A stretch of 64,000 bases of DNA, taken from the NCBI RefSeq assembly GCF_002022665.1, contig NZ_CP019788.1:124001-188000 (forward strand). Reading direction: 5' to 3'. The notes below the pieces were generated by a model, which made no database searches, was not told where the DNA came from, and was given only the letters and a program-made list of their open reading frames with translations. Made by a program: the position numbers and the translations under genes. Positions 1-9,462 of this stretch are shown here, one piece after another (position 1 is the stretch's first letter; each line of letters starts with the position of its first letter). This stretch comes from Bartonella sp. JB63 (GTDB lineage Bacteria; Pseudomonadota; Alphaproteobacteria; Rhizobiales; Rhizobiaceae).

Positions 1-1007
1 TTGAAGATATTTCCAATCCAGAAAAAGTCTGTGTTTTAAAGGAATTCATAGCACATATGAGAGATGTGGATATGATCAAGTACACAGAGATGAAAAATAA
101 GGTTTTTATCCTGCCGACTGAAGGTAGTACCTATACAGGAATCTATAAAGATTGTAGTCCAGATTCCATTAGGCTTATGGTGAAGGATAATTACTTTATA
201 TGCAAAAAAGATTATTTTGCGCCAGAAACATTAAAAACATTACTGCCTGGTCAGAAGTTAATATTTACAGCTTCAATACCAAATAACTTTCAGAACATAC
301 TTCTTCCGGGAGAAAAATTAGCCTCTTTAACGGAAAAAGAAATTGCTACAAAAATTGTAAAAAACGCTTCCGTCCAAACGAGTAGAGAAAAAATAAGGCA
401 TTTATCAAAACATGTCTATAGGGATTCGAACATATTGAACAAAGATATAAATCTGATTAATATGGATTCAGGTTTGAGTGAACAACATGTCAAACAGATT
501 GTTAATTTTTCTAAATATACTTCTCAGCTTTCAGGTACGAAAGTATTCAATATAAGAACTCCAAGCCGTAAACGAGCTGAAGCCAATTACCCTAAGCTTG
601 TTCGGGAGGTTAATAATTACATAAGTATTGTAATCGCTACTAGAAAAAAAATTCTCCAAAAGCATCAAAGAGAACAAGAACGTTGCCAACAAGTAGTAGA
701 AATACCTAACCAAGTAGTGCAAGATATTCTTAATTTGCCAAAAGAAGAGCAAATAAAAGCTTTAAATGCCAATCCTCAACTGAACAAAGATATCGAAGAT
801 TTTTTAAATAAAGTCAAGACTCGTCTTTCGACAAAAGAGTATCAAGCACTTGATGAAAATCATTATGAGAAACTCGCTAGTAGTATTGGCATATCAATGA
901 ATAGGGCACGAGAAATTGCAAAAATTGTTCAGAAAGCTCAAGTAGCAAGACATCTATCTAGAGAATACAAGATTTGTAAGTCAAGAACGATGGCTATAGC
1001 CCGTTAA
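1..1007 (+). CDS. Bep effector, 5'-truncated by window edge (end of Fic domain, linker, BID domain)
   Basis: The reading frame is open from base 3, so the gene begins before the window; the internal ATG at 57 is not its start. The first residues (EDISNPEK) match the end of the Fic region of the two full bep genes at 10001 and 13833. An OB-like linker follows (near KVFILPTEGSTYTGIYK) and then a BID-type domain to a basic C-terminal tail (KICKSRTMAIAR). In Bartonella, BID domains plus a positively charged tail are the signal for VirB/D4 type IV secretion into host cells, so this is a probable translocated effector. It is clearly diverged from the other two copies, so it is an older paralog. No catalytic Fic residues lie inside the window. 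Confidence 0.85.
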   Translation, partial: EDISNPEKVCVLKEFIAHMRDVDMIKYTEMKNKVFILPTEGSTYTGIYKDCSPDSIRLMVKDNYFICKKDYFAPETLKTLLPGQKLIFTASIPNNFQNILLPGEKLASLTEKEIATKIVKNASVQTSREKIRHLSKHVYRDSNILNKDINLINMDSGLSEQHVKQIVNFSKYTSQLSGTKVFNIRTPSRKRAEANYPKLVREVNNYISIVIATRKKILQKHQREQERCQQVVEIPNQVVQDILNLPKEEQIKALNANPQLNKDIEDFLNKVKTRLSTKEYQALDENHYEKLASSIGISMNRAREIAKIVQKAQVARHLSREYKICKSRTMAIAR

Positions 1008-1094
1008 AATATAAGGTTTTGTATCTTTTTTATATTTAGGGGTGAATTATTTGTAAATAGTATTAGTTTAAGATACTTATGTCTATCTGGATCT

Positions 1095-1140
1095 TAATAA
1101 TTTAAGGTAAAGTAATTTTTTTATTTAATGTTGAATTTGT
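1095..1140 (-). pseudogene. Remnant of the gpmA 3' end behind the partial bep gene
   Basis: The stretch TAATAATTTAAGGTAAAGTA and what follows, up to TGTTGAATTTGTAAA, aligns by eye with the 3' end of gpmA at 11825-11885 (GATAATTTAAGGTACAATG up to TGTTGAATTCGTAAA). There are small deletions and it lies in the same position relative to a bep stop codon. It has no coding capacity. It is best read as a scar of the segment that was copied together with bep. Confidence 0.5.
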
Positions 1141-1320
1141 AAAAGAGCAGTGTCCAAAAATAAAGCTGCAAATATAAAAAGTTTACAAAAATAAAAAGAA
1201 ATCTTAATTTATAATGTGCTGTTAAAGGAAAATTTAAGTCCTATTTCCTCATCTTTGATTATATTATCGCTAACCGTAAAAATATAAATAAAATCATTTA
1301 TCTTATGGCTATAAATCCAT

Positions 1321-1397
1321 TGGCGCACCCGAAGAGATTCGAACTCCTGACCCCCAGATTCGTAGTCTGGTGCTCTATCCAGCTGAGCTACGGGTGC
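1321..1397 (-). tRNA. tRNA-Arg (anticodon ACG)
   Basis: The minus strand reads as a complete cloverleaf. The acceptor GCACCCG pairs with CGGGTGC, the D arm contains AGCTCAGCTGGATAGAGC, the anticodon stem CCAGA/TCTGG encloses loop CTACGAA (anticodon ACG), and the T arm contains GTTCGAATC. The 3' CCA is encoded. ACG, read as inosine at the wobble base, is the usual arginine acceptor for CGN codons. Confidence 0.95.
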
Positions 1398-1739
1398 ACA
1401 TTCAATTTTTCATATCGTTAGGATATGGGGTTCTTAATCGTTTCGTTAATGAATTACAAGTGAAACTTGGTAAAAATAAAGATTTTTATCTGTTGAACCA
1501 TTATATGTTGTTTAAGTAGTATTGTAATTTTTGAGTTACTATACAGTCTCTGCATAGAATTTATATCATTGTGTTGTAGTAAAATTTCAATATGAACGAT
1601 AGTTAACTTGACGGTGTGATCTACGAAAGATAGTCAAGTATAAATGAGATACGTTTTTGTGATGAGAGTTTAAAAGATATTATCTGCAATTTGGTTTTAG
1701 CTAAAACTTAAATATTGCATAAAATTATTTCATACAGAT
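1398..1739. other. Intergenic region before the efflux operon
   Basis: No reading frame of note is seen. It should hold the promoter of the RND operon. The only structured element I see is the inverted repeat at 1606-1639. Confidence 0.5.
1606..1639. promoter_or_regulatory. Inverted repeat upstream of the RND efflux operon, possible operator
   Basis: ACTTGAC (1606-1612) and GTCAAGT (1633-1639) are perfect 7-bp inverted arms separated by 20 bp, about 100 bp before the adaptor gene. Local efflux repressors often bind such dyads, but no regulator gene is adjacent and the spacing is wide. The role is inferred only. Confidence 0.25.
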
Positions 1740-2882
1740 ATGCATATTCATTATAAATCAAGGATTAGAGGTATGGGGTTGTTGAAAAAAACTGTTCCAT
1801 TGGTACTTTTAGCTTTCGTTTTGATTATTTCTTATTGTAAGTCAAAACATGGTTCAGAAAACTCTACTCGTTCAGTGGATCAAACAAAAAATATGTCGCA
1901 TAAAACATTAAATTCACCAACAGGTATGTCTGCAGCAAAAGTTATTGTTGATTCTGTTAAAATTAAAAAATTTGATGAAAAGCTTAATGTAATTGGCAAC
2001 GGAAGAGCTATTGCAACGGTAGGATTAACTCCCTGGTCAGCAGGTGTTGTTGATAAACTTTTTGTATCAGCTGGGGAAAAGGTGCAAGCTGGTGATTTGA
2101 TTGCAAAACTTGATTCCAAAAAGGAAGAAATAGCGGCTGCAAGAGCAAAGGTGCAACGTGATAATAGTGCTTTAACGCTTTCGCGTATTCTTAAGCTACG
2201 TGCTACTAATACAGCAACAGAAGTTCAAGAACTCACGGCACGTTTAGAGTTAGATAATGCGAATCTGGTTTTGCGTGATGCTGAATTAGCGCTTGATCGG
2301 CGAACAATTCGTACACCAATTAGTGGAATTGTTGGTATTTTACCTATTGATGTAGGGAATGCCGTTGCTATTAATACTGAAATAGGTCGTATTGAAAATA
2401 GAGAGCGCATTTTGATCGATATATGGGTACCTGAACGATATGCATCACGTATTAGTAAAGGAGATGAAGTAGCTGTAACTTTAGCAACCCAATCTAGTGA
2501 AACTTTTGTTGGACATATTTATGCGATTGATAATATAGTTGACGTTGCAAGTCGTACATTTCACGTTCAAGTTGAGATTGAGAATGAAAAAGATACACTT
2601 ATGTCTGGTATGTCTTTTTCTGTTACATTTCAATTTGATAGTGGTTTATTTCCTGTTGTTAATCCCCTTGCTGTTCAATGGGATAGTAACGGGTCGTTTG
2701 TATGGTGCGTAAAAGAAAATAAGGTAGAACGTATTCCAGTATCAATTGTTAAGCATAAAACAGATCAAGTGTTTGTGAAGGCTTTTCTAGAAAATGATAC
2801 TCAAGTTGTTATTCAGGGGGTACAAGTGCTTTATCCAGGTAGAAATGTCATTATTGAAGACTCAAAAGGTCCTCAACAGTAA
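1740..2882 (+). CDS. RND efflux periplasmic adaptor (membrane fusion protein)
   Basis: This is the periplasmic adaptor of a tripartite efflux pump, bridging the inner-membrane RND transporter encoded just downstream (38-bp gap) and an outer-membrane channel not in this window. A hydrophobic N-terminal segment (VPLVLLAFVLII) is followed by a cysteine (SYCKS) that could be a weak lipobox. The lipoyl half-motifs are visible (VDKLFVSAGEKVQAGDLIAKL and RTPISGIVGILPIDVGNAV), with a short helical hairpin between them, then a beta-barrel region. The length of about 370-380 aa is typical for the family. The start is uncertain: ATG at 1740, or ATG at 1773 which gives a cleaner signal sequence (MGLLKKTVPL), though neither has a well-spaced ribosome binding site. 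The substrate cannot be told. Confidence 0.88.
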   Translation: MHIHYKSRIRGMGLLKKTVPLVLLAFVLIISYCKSKHGSENSTRSVDQTKNMSHKTLNSPTGMSAAKVIVDSVKIKKFDEKLNVIGNGRAIATVGLTPWSAGVVDKLFVSAGEKVQAGDLIAKLDSKKEEIAAARAKVQRDNSALTLSRILKLRATNTATEVQELTARLELDNANLVLRDAELALDRRTIRTPISGIVGILPIDVGNAVAINTEIGRIENRERILIDIWVPERYASRISKGDEVAVTLATQSSETFVGHIYAIDNIVDVASRTFHVQVEIENEKDTLMSGMSFSVTFQFDSGLFPVVNPLAVQWDSNGSFVWCVKENKVERIPVSIVKHKTDQVFVKAFLENDTQVVIQGVQVLYPGRNVIIEDSKGPQQ

Positions 2883-2920
2883 TTATTGGTGATGAGTGAG
2901 CAGGATATATCGGGATATAA

Positions 2921-5900
2921 ATGAGTCAAGAATTTAAGGAAAAACAGTCTATAACGCAATCAGAGCAAGGCGGTATGATCGCATTGTTTATTCGGAGACC
3001 AGTTTTCACTTTTGTTGTGAACGCTATGATCATGATTGCAGGATTTGCTGCATGGATGAATGTTGATGTACGTGAATTGCCAGATGTTGATACTCCAGTA
3101 ACGACGATTATGACAATTTTCTCTGGTGCATCGGCAGAAACAGTTGATCGTGAGATTACAAAAGTTATAGAAGATGCTGTTGCTCGTGTTTCAGGGGTTA
3201 AAACGATTTCTTCAACTTCTTCTTTTGGTCGTTCCCGTGTGCAAATTAATTTTAATGTTGGTGTCGATTTAAATGTTGCAGCATCTGATATTCGTGATGC
3301 CATTTCTCGTATTGCTTACTCTCTACCCGAAGATGCAGATTCACCTTTAATTATTAAAGCAGATTCAAATGCTGCTTCAATGATGTATTTAGTTGTGACT
3401 TCATCAACAATGAGTATTGATGATTTAACAACGGTTGTAAATGATCAGATTGTTGATGCGCTTTCTGCTGTTGATGGTGTTGGTGATGTGCAAGTTGATA
3501 ATGCTCGTACAAAGATTTTTCAGATTGATGTTGATCAAGTTAAGCTTGCTAGCTATGGATTGACTGTATCAGATATTTCGCGTGTTCTTGCTGATATGAC
3601 AGTTGATGCTCCTGTAGGATCATTGCGCAATTCTATACAAACTTTAATTGTACGTGCGACTGCTCGTTTGACAACGCCTGAAGCTTTTGAACAAGTTTTT
3701 TTAAAACCTCATGTACGACTTGGAGATATTGCTCATGTCACTTTATCCCCTGATGTAGAAACAGTTATTCTTCGTATTAATGGGAAGACAGGGATAGGGA
3801 TGGGGATTGTGCGCAAAGCCCAATCTAATACCCTTAATATTTCTGAAGGTGTTCGTGCAGTTCTTGAAAATCTTAAAATTGTTCTGCCTTCCTCTGTGCA
3901 GATGAGTATTCTTAGTGATGATGCTATTTTTATTAAAAGTGCTCTTCATGAAGTTAAGATTACCTTAGTTATCGCTATATTGAGTGTTATTTTAGTTCTT
4001 TTTCTTTTTCTTAGAGATATTCGTGTAACACTTATTCCTGTGTTATCTATTCCAGTTACTCTTATTGGGACAATTGCAGCGATTTATCTTGCAGGTTTTT
4101 CATTGAATATTCTGACGTTTTTAGGACTTATTTTGGCCACGGGGCTTGTTGTGGATGATGCAATTGTTGTTCTAGAGAATATTGTGCGATGGCGCAATAT
4201 AGGATTAGGATCTCGATCAGCGGCAGTAGTAGGAACGCGAGAAGTATTTTTTGCTGTTTTAGCAACGACATTGACTTTGGTTGCTGTTTTTGTACCTATT
4301 TCTTTTCTTCCTGGGCAGGTTGGAGGACTTTTTAAAGAATTCGGTTTTGTTTTGGCTATTTCTATTTTGCTTTCTTCAGTTGTTGCTTTGACACTTTGTC
4401 CCATGCTTGCTTCACGCTTTTTTAGAAAAGATGTTGAAAAAAATAGAGGAGCGTATTGTTTTGTTCTTTTGGATAAATTGGGTGCTTTTTTTAGTAGAAG
4501 TTATGCTTATAGTTTACATAAATGTTTAGAACGTCCTTGGACTGTCATATTGGTCTCACTTATTTTTGCAGGCTTTTGTTTTGGAGGCTATATGAAATTA
4601 AAACAGGAGCTAACACCAGAAGAAGATAGGGCAGTTGTCCTTCTGGTTATTAATGGACCACAAGGGATTTCAGTGCAATATTTGAATGAGCAGGTGAAAC
4701 AGATTGAAGCGAGCTTAGAGCCTTTACGCGATTCTGGTGAAATTATTAATAGCTACTCTATCGCTGGAATTGGTGGTTCACCTAATAGTGCTTTTCTCGT
4801 TTTGTTGCTTTCGTCTTGGGATCAGCGTTCTCGAGGTCAGCAAGAAATTGTGAAAGATATTAATAGGAGGGTTAAGGAATTTCCGGCAGTAATTGTATTT
4901 GCAGCTCAAGGTAACTCATTGGGGATCCGAGGAACTGGTCAAGGATTACAATTTGCAATCCTTGGGGATGATTATACAAAATTACAATCCACTGCTGGTG
5001 AGCTTATTAAAATTTTGCAGGCTGATGCACGTTTCGTTCGTCCACGGCTTACGGTAGATGCAACACAACCACAATTTTTTATTGAAATTAATCGAGAGAA
5101 AGCTTCTGATTTAGGTATTGATATCACCAATTTGAGTAATACGCTACAAGCAATGTTAGATGGAAGAAAAATTGGTTCCATTTATGTAGATGATCATTCT
5201 TATGATGTTAAACTAACATCGCGTAAGAGTCCTATTAATAATCCTGCTGATTTGGAGAATATCTTTTTTAAAACTACAGATAATAAATATGTTCCTTTAT
5301 CAGTTATTGCAGATTTGCATGAAAAAGCTATTGCGCCTCAGTTGAAACGGGAAAAACGTATGAGTGCTGTTGTTTTGAGTGCTGGTCTTGCTCCAGGTGT
5401 TTCTTTGGGAAATGCGTATCAAATTATACAGGATATCGCTTCTCCTTTATTATTGGAAGGAAATTATATTGTTCCTTTGGGGGAAGCTGAGACATTTAGT
5501 GAAACATCTTCTGGTTTTATGATTGTTTTTGGTATTGCCTTTGTGATTATTTTATTAGTTTTAGCTGCACAATTTGAGAGTTTTATTTCAGGTTTTATTA
5601 TAATGGCTACTGTACCGTTAGGAATCGGTTGTGCTATAATTGCTATGCTTTTTAGCGGTGTTAGTCTAAATGTTTATAGTCAAATTGGTTTGATTTTATT
5701 GGTTGGAGTTATGGCCAAAAATGGTATTCTGATTGTTGAATTTGCAGATCAGTTACGTGATCAAGGTAAAAGCGTGTGTGAAGCTGTAGAAGATGCATCG
5801 AATATTCGTCTTCGTCCAGTGTGTATGACGATGATTTGCGCTATCTTAGGAGGAATTCCTTTAGTTTTAGCAAAAGGTGCTGGTGCAGAAGCACGTATAG

Positions 5901-6061
5901 CTTTAGGGTGGGTTATTGTTGGTGGTTTAGGTTTAGCAACGATTTTTACTCTTTATGTGACACCAGTTGTTTATCTCTTACTTGGACGTTTTATACAACC
6001 AAAAACAGAAAACGAGATGCGTTTAAAAAAGAACTCAGCCAAATTGAATGACTTTTCTTAA
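2921..6061 (+). CDS. RND family efflux transporter permease (AcrB/MdtB-like)
   Basis: This is a proton-driven inner-membrane exporter of the HAE-RND type, 1046 aa, full length for the family. The N-terminus is FIRRPVFTFVVNAMIMI, the usual TM1. The TM4 motif GLVVDDAIVVLENIVR gives the paired proton-relay aspartates near residues 412-413. A second half repeats the architecture with GVMAKNGILIVEFADQLR in TM10. Large periplasmic loops follow TM1 and TM7. It is transcribed with the adaptor gene upstream. The short C-terminal tail is charged. Multidrug or envelope-stress export is likely from the family, but the substrate is unknown. Confidence 0.93.
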   Translation: MSQEFKEKQSITQSEQGGMIALFIRRPVFTFVVNAMIMIAGFAAWMNVDVRELPDVDTPVTTIMTIFSGASAETVDREITKVIEDAVARVSGVKTISSTSSFGRSRVQINFNVGVDLNVAASDIRDAISRIAYSLPEDADSPLIIKADSNAASMMYLVVTSSTMSIDDLTTVVNDQIVDALSAVDGVGDVQVDNARTKIFQIDVDQVKLASYGLTVSDISRVLADMTVDAPVGSLRNSIQTLIVRATARLTTPEAFEQVFLKPHVRLGDIAHVTLSPDVETVILRINGKTGIGMGIVRKAQSNTLNISEGVRAVLENLKIVLPSSVQMSILSDDAIFIKSALHEVKITLVIAILSVILVLFLFLRDIRVTLIPVLSIPVTLIGTIAAIYLAGFSLNILTFLGLILATGLVVDDAIVVLENIVRWRNIGLGSRSAAVVGTREVFFAVLATTLTLVAVFVPISFLPGQVGGLFKEFGFVLAISILLSSVVALTLCPMLASRFFRKDVEKNRGAYCFVLLDKLGAFFSRSYAYSLHKCLERPWTVILVSLIFAGFCFGGYMKLKQELTPEEDRAVVLLVINGPQGISVQYLNEQVKQIEASLEPLRDSGEIINSYSIAGIGGSPNSAFLVLLLSSWDQRSRGQQEIVKDINRRVKEFPAVIVFAAQGNSLGIRGTGQGLQFAILGDDYTKLQSTAGELIKILQADARFVRPRLTVDATQPQFFIEINREKASDLGIDITNLSNTLQAMLDGRKIGSIYVDDHSYDVKLTSRKSPINNPADLENIFFKTTDNKYVPLSVIADLHEKAIAPQLKREKRMSAVVLSAGLAPGVSLGNAYQIIQDIASPLLLEGNYIVPLGEAETFSETSSGFMIVFGIAFVIILLVLAAQFESFISGFIIMATVPLGIGCAIIAMLFSGVSLNVYSQIGLILLVGVMAKNGILIVEFADQLRDQGKSVCEAVEDASNIRLRPVCMTMICAILGGIPLVLAKGAGAEARIALGWVIVGGLGLATIFTLYVTPVVYLLLGRFIQPKTENEMRLKKNSAKLNDFS

Positions 6062-6241
6062 ATAAAAGGTTAATAGATTTTTTAAGTTTTTATTTAAAGA
6101 TATCATTGTAATATTTTATCTTTTTCGTTTTATCGCTTTGTTTTTTGAATGGGCAACAAGAATGAATTAAATAAGTTGGATAGTTCTCTGTCTTGTTATC
6201 GATGTTTAAAACTCTATTATCAATTGGTTATGGAGATATAA

Positions 6242-7888
6242 TTGATAATTCGTAATGAAAAAGCTTTTAAGCAAGCTTTGAGAGCATTAAAACAGCATCT
6301 TATAAAAGATGGAGTTTGTGATATTCGTCAACTCTTTGCACAAGATGCGCAACGTTTTGCTCATTTTTCTCTAAGACTTGATGATCTTCTTTTTGATTTT
6401 TCAAAATGCGGTGTGACATTTAATACGTTGCAACTTTTGGATAATCTTGCTATTGCGGCAGATGTATTAGGCTGGCGCAAAGCGATGTTTTCTGGTGAAG
6501 TTATTAATATAACTGAAAAGCGCTCAGCTCTTCACGTTGCATTACGTTTCTCTTCTGATGAAATTTTTATGTTAGGCGGACGTGATATTGTTCGAGATAT
6601 CCAAGCTGTTTTTGCTCATATGGAAACATTTTCTAAAATGGTTCGCGATGGTAGCTATAAGGGAAGCAGTGGTGAGAGGATACTTGATGTTGTAAATATT
6701 GGTATTGGAGGCTCTGATCTTGGGCCTGCAATGGTGACTAGTGCTTTGAAACCATATCATGATGGTCCGCGTTGCCATTTTGTTTCTAATATTGATAGTG
6801 CGCACATTTCTGATATTCTTACTGATTTAAATCCAGCGACGACGTTATTTATTGTTGCTTCTAAAACTTTTACTACCATTGAGACAATGGTTAATGCTCA
6901 TGTTGCACGTCAGTGGATCAGTGCACATTTAGGTAAGGAAGCAATAAGAAGGCATTTCGTTGCTGTATCAAGTACAGTCGATAAAGTGATAGAATTTGGT
7001 ATAGATTCATCAAAAATTTTTAAATTTTGGGATTGGGTAGGGGGACGTTATTCAGTTTGGTCAGCAATTGGTCTTGTTATTATGTTAGCAATAGGTGCTC
7101 AGAATTTTCGTCAATTTCTCAAAGGCGCTCAGCAGATGGATCAACATTTTAAGAGTGCACCTTTACATCAGAATATTCCTATTCGGTTTGCTCTTTTAGG
7201 ATTCTGGCATCGTATTGTTTGTGGTTATACATCGCGAGCTGTTATTCCTTATGCGCAGCGTTTAGAGCGTTTTCCAGCTTATTTACAGCAGCTTGATATG
7301 GAATCAAATGGCAAACAGGTTTTTTTGGATGGTAAACCAATGAATTTTCCAAGTGGACCAGTTGTTTGGGGTTCTTCAGGAACAAATGGACAACATGCTT
7401 TTTTTCAATTTTTACATCAAGGAACAGATGTTGTTCCTGTAGAATTTATTCTATTTGTAAAAGGGCATGAGCCAAATTTATGCCATATGCATGATATACT
7501 GGTGGCTAATTGTTTAGCACAGTCAGAAGCTTTGATGAGGGGCCGTAATATTGAAGAAGTACGACACACTATTCGTGGAGTTGACGATACTGAAGTAAAT
7601 GATTTAGCGCTTCATAAAAGTTGTAAAGGAAACCGGCCCAATCTTATATTCCTCCAAGATCTATTAACGCCTTTTACGCTTGGTCGTTTAATTGCACTTT
7701 ATGAGCATCGTGTTTTTGTTGAAGGTATTTTGATGAACATTAATTCATTTGATCAATGGGGTGTTGAGTTTGGCAAAGAGCTAGCAAATGAATTATTACC
7801 AATGATTTGTGAGGAAAATAAAAGTAACGACCATGATAGTTCAACATTAGGATTATTAGCCTATATTCAAGAAAAGCGTATTAAATAA
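6242..7888 (+). CDS. pgi: Glucose-6-phosphate isomerase
   Basis: It interconverts glucose-6-phosphate and fructose-6-phosphate in the cytoplasm. The 548-aa length is standard. Both family signatures are present: GGRYSVWSAIGL near the middle and the C-terminal INSFDQWGVEFGKEL, with the catalytic Glu region around QLDMESNGK. The start is TTG at 6242, supported by a GGAG box seven bases upstream and by the N-terminus MIIRNEKAFKQAL, which fits the family. There is no partner gene on either side. Confidence 0.95.
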   Translation: MIIRNEKAFKQALRALKQHLIKDGVCDIRQLFAQDAQRFAHFSLRLDDLLFDFSKCGVTFNTLQLLDNLAIAADVLGWRKAMFSGEVINITEKRSALHVALRFSSDEIFMLGGRDIVRDIQAVFAHMETFSKMVRDGSYKGSSGERILDVVNIGIGGSDLGPAMVTSALKPYHDGPRCHFVSNIDSAHISDILTDLNPATTLFIVASKTFTTIETMVNAHVARQWISAHLGKEAIRRHFVAVSSTVDKVIEFGIDSSKIFKFWDWVGGRYSVWSAIGLVIMLAIGAQNFRQFLKGAQQMDQHFKSAPLHQNIPIRFALLGFWHRIVCGYTSRAVIPYAQRLERFPAYLQQLDMESNGKQVFLDGKPMNFPSGPVVWGSSGTNGQHAFFQFLHQGTDVVPVEFILFVKGHEPNLCHMHDILVANCLAQSEALMRGRNIEEVRHTIRGVDDTEVNDLALHKSCKGNRPNLIFLQDLLTPFTLGRLIALYEHRVFVEGILMNINSFDQWGVEFGKELANELLPMICEENKSNDHDSSTLGLLAYIQEKRIK

Positions 7889-8222
7889 AGAAGTTTTTGC
7901 ATTTAATTTACTGTGCATTTAATGTGAAAGTCTTTTAGAGGTCAGTTATCAAATTTATGGAGCTATAACGTAGAAAAAAATAGAGAAAATATATAAAATC
8001 AATCCTCAAACTATATAATTATTTTACATTAATTGTATTAGCATAGAGTATTTTTTCAGGAAAAGCATTCAAAAGAGTATACTTACTCTTTTTAATTTAT
8101 AATGTTGATTTGGTATATTATAAATTTTAAAAAGTAGACAAAATCACTAAATCTAATAAATTATGCACTCAATAATATATATCTTTATTCACATTAGCCA
8201 ACAACGTTAAAAAATTATATCA
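7889..8222. other. Gene-free AT-rich interval between pgi and the yopJ-like gene
   Basis: Converging genes end on both sides. I see no open frame, RNA gene or clear terminator hairpin here, only AT-rich sequence. Confidence 0.5.
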
Positions 8223-9098
8223 TCATCTAATCAGAGATTTATATTCTGAAACCCTTTTTCTGTGTGCTGAGGCAGATATATTTTTATTAAGCCATGGTAA
8301 TGTAACCAAATTTTTTTCAAATCTCTCAAAAATAGTTTCATTTTTTTTGTTAACAATTTCATTTTCAGACCCTGGATTTTTTTGCACATACGTCTCAAGA
8401 CGTCTTAAACTTTGCGTGTGTTTATAAAAGCTTACTGGAAGATATTTGTCCAAAACATCATGAGATAAACGGGTGCTTCTGTCCCATTTACCTTCAATAT
8501 TATCTATATGTAATTTTTTTAATTTATCAGATTGAAGATAAAGCTTTTTTGCGAGAGACAGACTAAAAATTCCACATTCAGACATACTTCGTTGAATATT
8601 CATTTCCACCATAGAAAAATAAATACTCGAAGGTAATCGAGTTTCTATGATTGTTTGCATTTTTGCTCCTAGAAGCGCTGGTTTTATAAGATTAAAGCTT
8701 ACCGGTTCAAATAATATCAGGGATATTTTGTTATTGAGAGTTTGATGATCAACTACTCCAAAATGGAATTGATTATTTGCTCCTACATTAATCATATATC
8801 TAGAAGACTGAATCCCTTTCTTAATTGTTTTTTTGAATGGTGAAACGAAGTCTATAGGTTCTTTAATCAATGTAAGATTCATCTCTGGATATTTATTGTT
8901 TGCCTGCTTTACCAAGGCAGGCATCATTTTAAAATCTATTCGTGCGTACTCTGTATTATAAAATCGATTACTCTCGATATCATCCTCTAAAGCTGTAATA
9001 ATATTTTCTAGCGATGTACTACTAAAGTCGCATTCATCTTCAGTTTTAGTGTTAGGTAAACCAATAGCATTTTTTATTGTACTTAATAAGTTCCACAT
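8223..9098 (-). CDS. YopJ-family serine/threonine acetyltransferase effector
   Basis: YopJ-family proteins (peptidase clan CE fold, C55) acetylate host kinases and dampen inflammatory signalling after injection by a secretion system. The family hallmarks are plain: FKMMPALVKQANNKYPEMNL, then the catalytic His in FHFGVVDH (H112), the catalytic Glu in LILFEPVSF (E131) and the catalytic Cys in QRSMSECGIFSLSLA (C175). The C-terminal ISASAHRKRVSEYKSLIR is also YopJ-like. The length of 291 aa matches YopJ (about 288). I chose ATG at 9098, with AGGAGAG six bases upstream; a TTG directly before it is possible. It lies beside bep genes, and by context is secreted, but no recognised secretion signal was identified. 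The catalytic triad appears intact. Confidence 0.92.
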   Translation of the reverse strand: MWNLLSTIKNAIGLPNTKTEDECDFSSTSLENIITALEDDIESNRFYNTEYARIDFKMMPALVKQANNKYPEMNLTLIKEPIDFVSPFKKTIKKGIQSSRYMINVGANNQFHFGVVDHQTLNNKISLILFEPVSFNLIKPALLGAKMQTIIETRLPSSIYFSMVEMNIQRSMSECGIFSLSLAKKLYLQSDKLKKLHIDNIEGKWDRSTRLSHDVLDKYLPVSFYKHTQSLRRLETYVQKNPGSENEIVNKKNETIFERFEKNLVTLPWLNKNISASAHRKRVSEYKSLIR

Positions 9099-9264
9099 CA
9101 ACTACTCTCCTATAAGAACAGAATTTGAACATTAACACCATTACTGTGACTAAATTATGCTACGTATCATTTTTTTCCTAAAAAGAAATGAGATAAAATC
9201 AATGCTTTGAATCTAAGATGTTTTTATGAAAAATTTTGAATGTGCGATCTAAACTAAAATGATC

Positions 9265-9385
9265 AGCAACATTAAAAAAATGATATCATTATCTTCAAAG
9301 CTTTATATTCGGAAATTTTCTTTCTGTGTATTGAAACAAATATAGTTTTATTATTACCTAGCTATAGTGAAATTTTTGTTGGTAT
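9265..9385 (-). pseudogene. Decayed 3' fragment of a second yopJ-like gene
   Basis: The plus-strand sequence around 9268-9380 (for example TTTATATTCGGAAATTTTC followed by TTTCTGTGTATTGAAAC) aligns base by base with the 3' end of the intact yopJ-like gene at 8210-8325 (TTTATATTCTGAAACCC, TTTCTGTGTGCTGAGGC). The similarity includes the region around the stop codon and the bases just beyond it. Scattered substitutions and no open frame show a dead paralog. The rest of the gene is not recognisable upstream. Confidence 0.6.
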
Positions 9386-9462
9386 TACCATTGTGTTTGT
9401 CTCACAAACTTTTAAAGTTGCTTATTAGTAAACAATTTTTTCAGCAAAATGGAAATTAGTAG

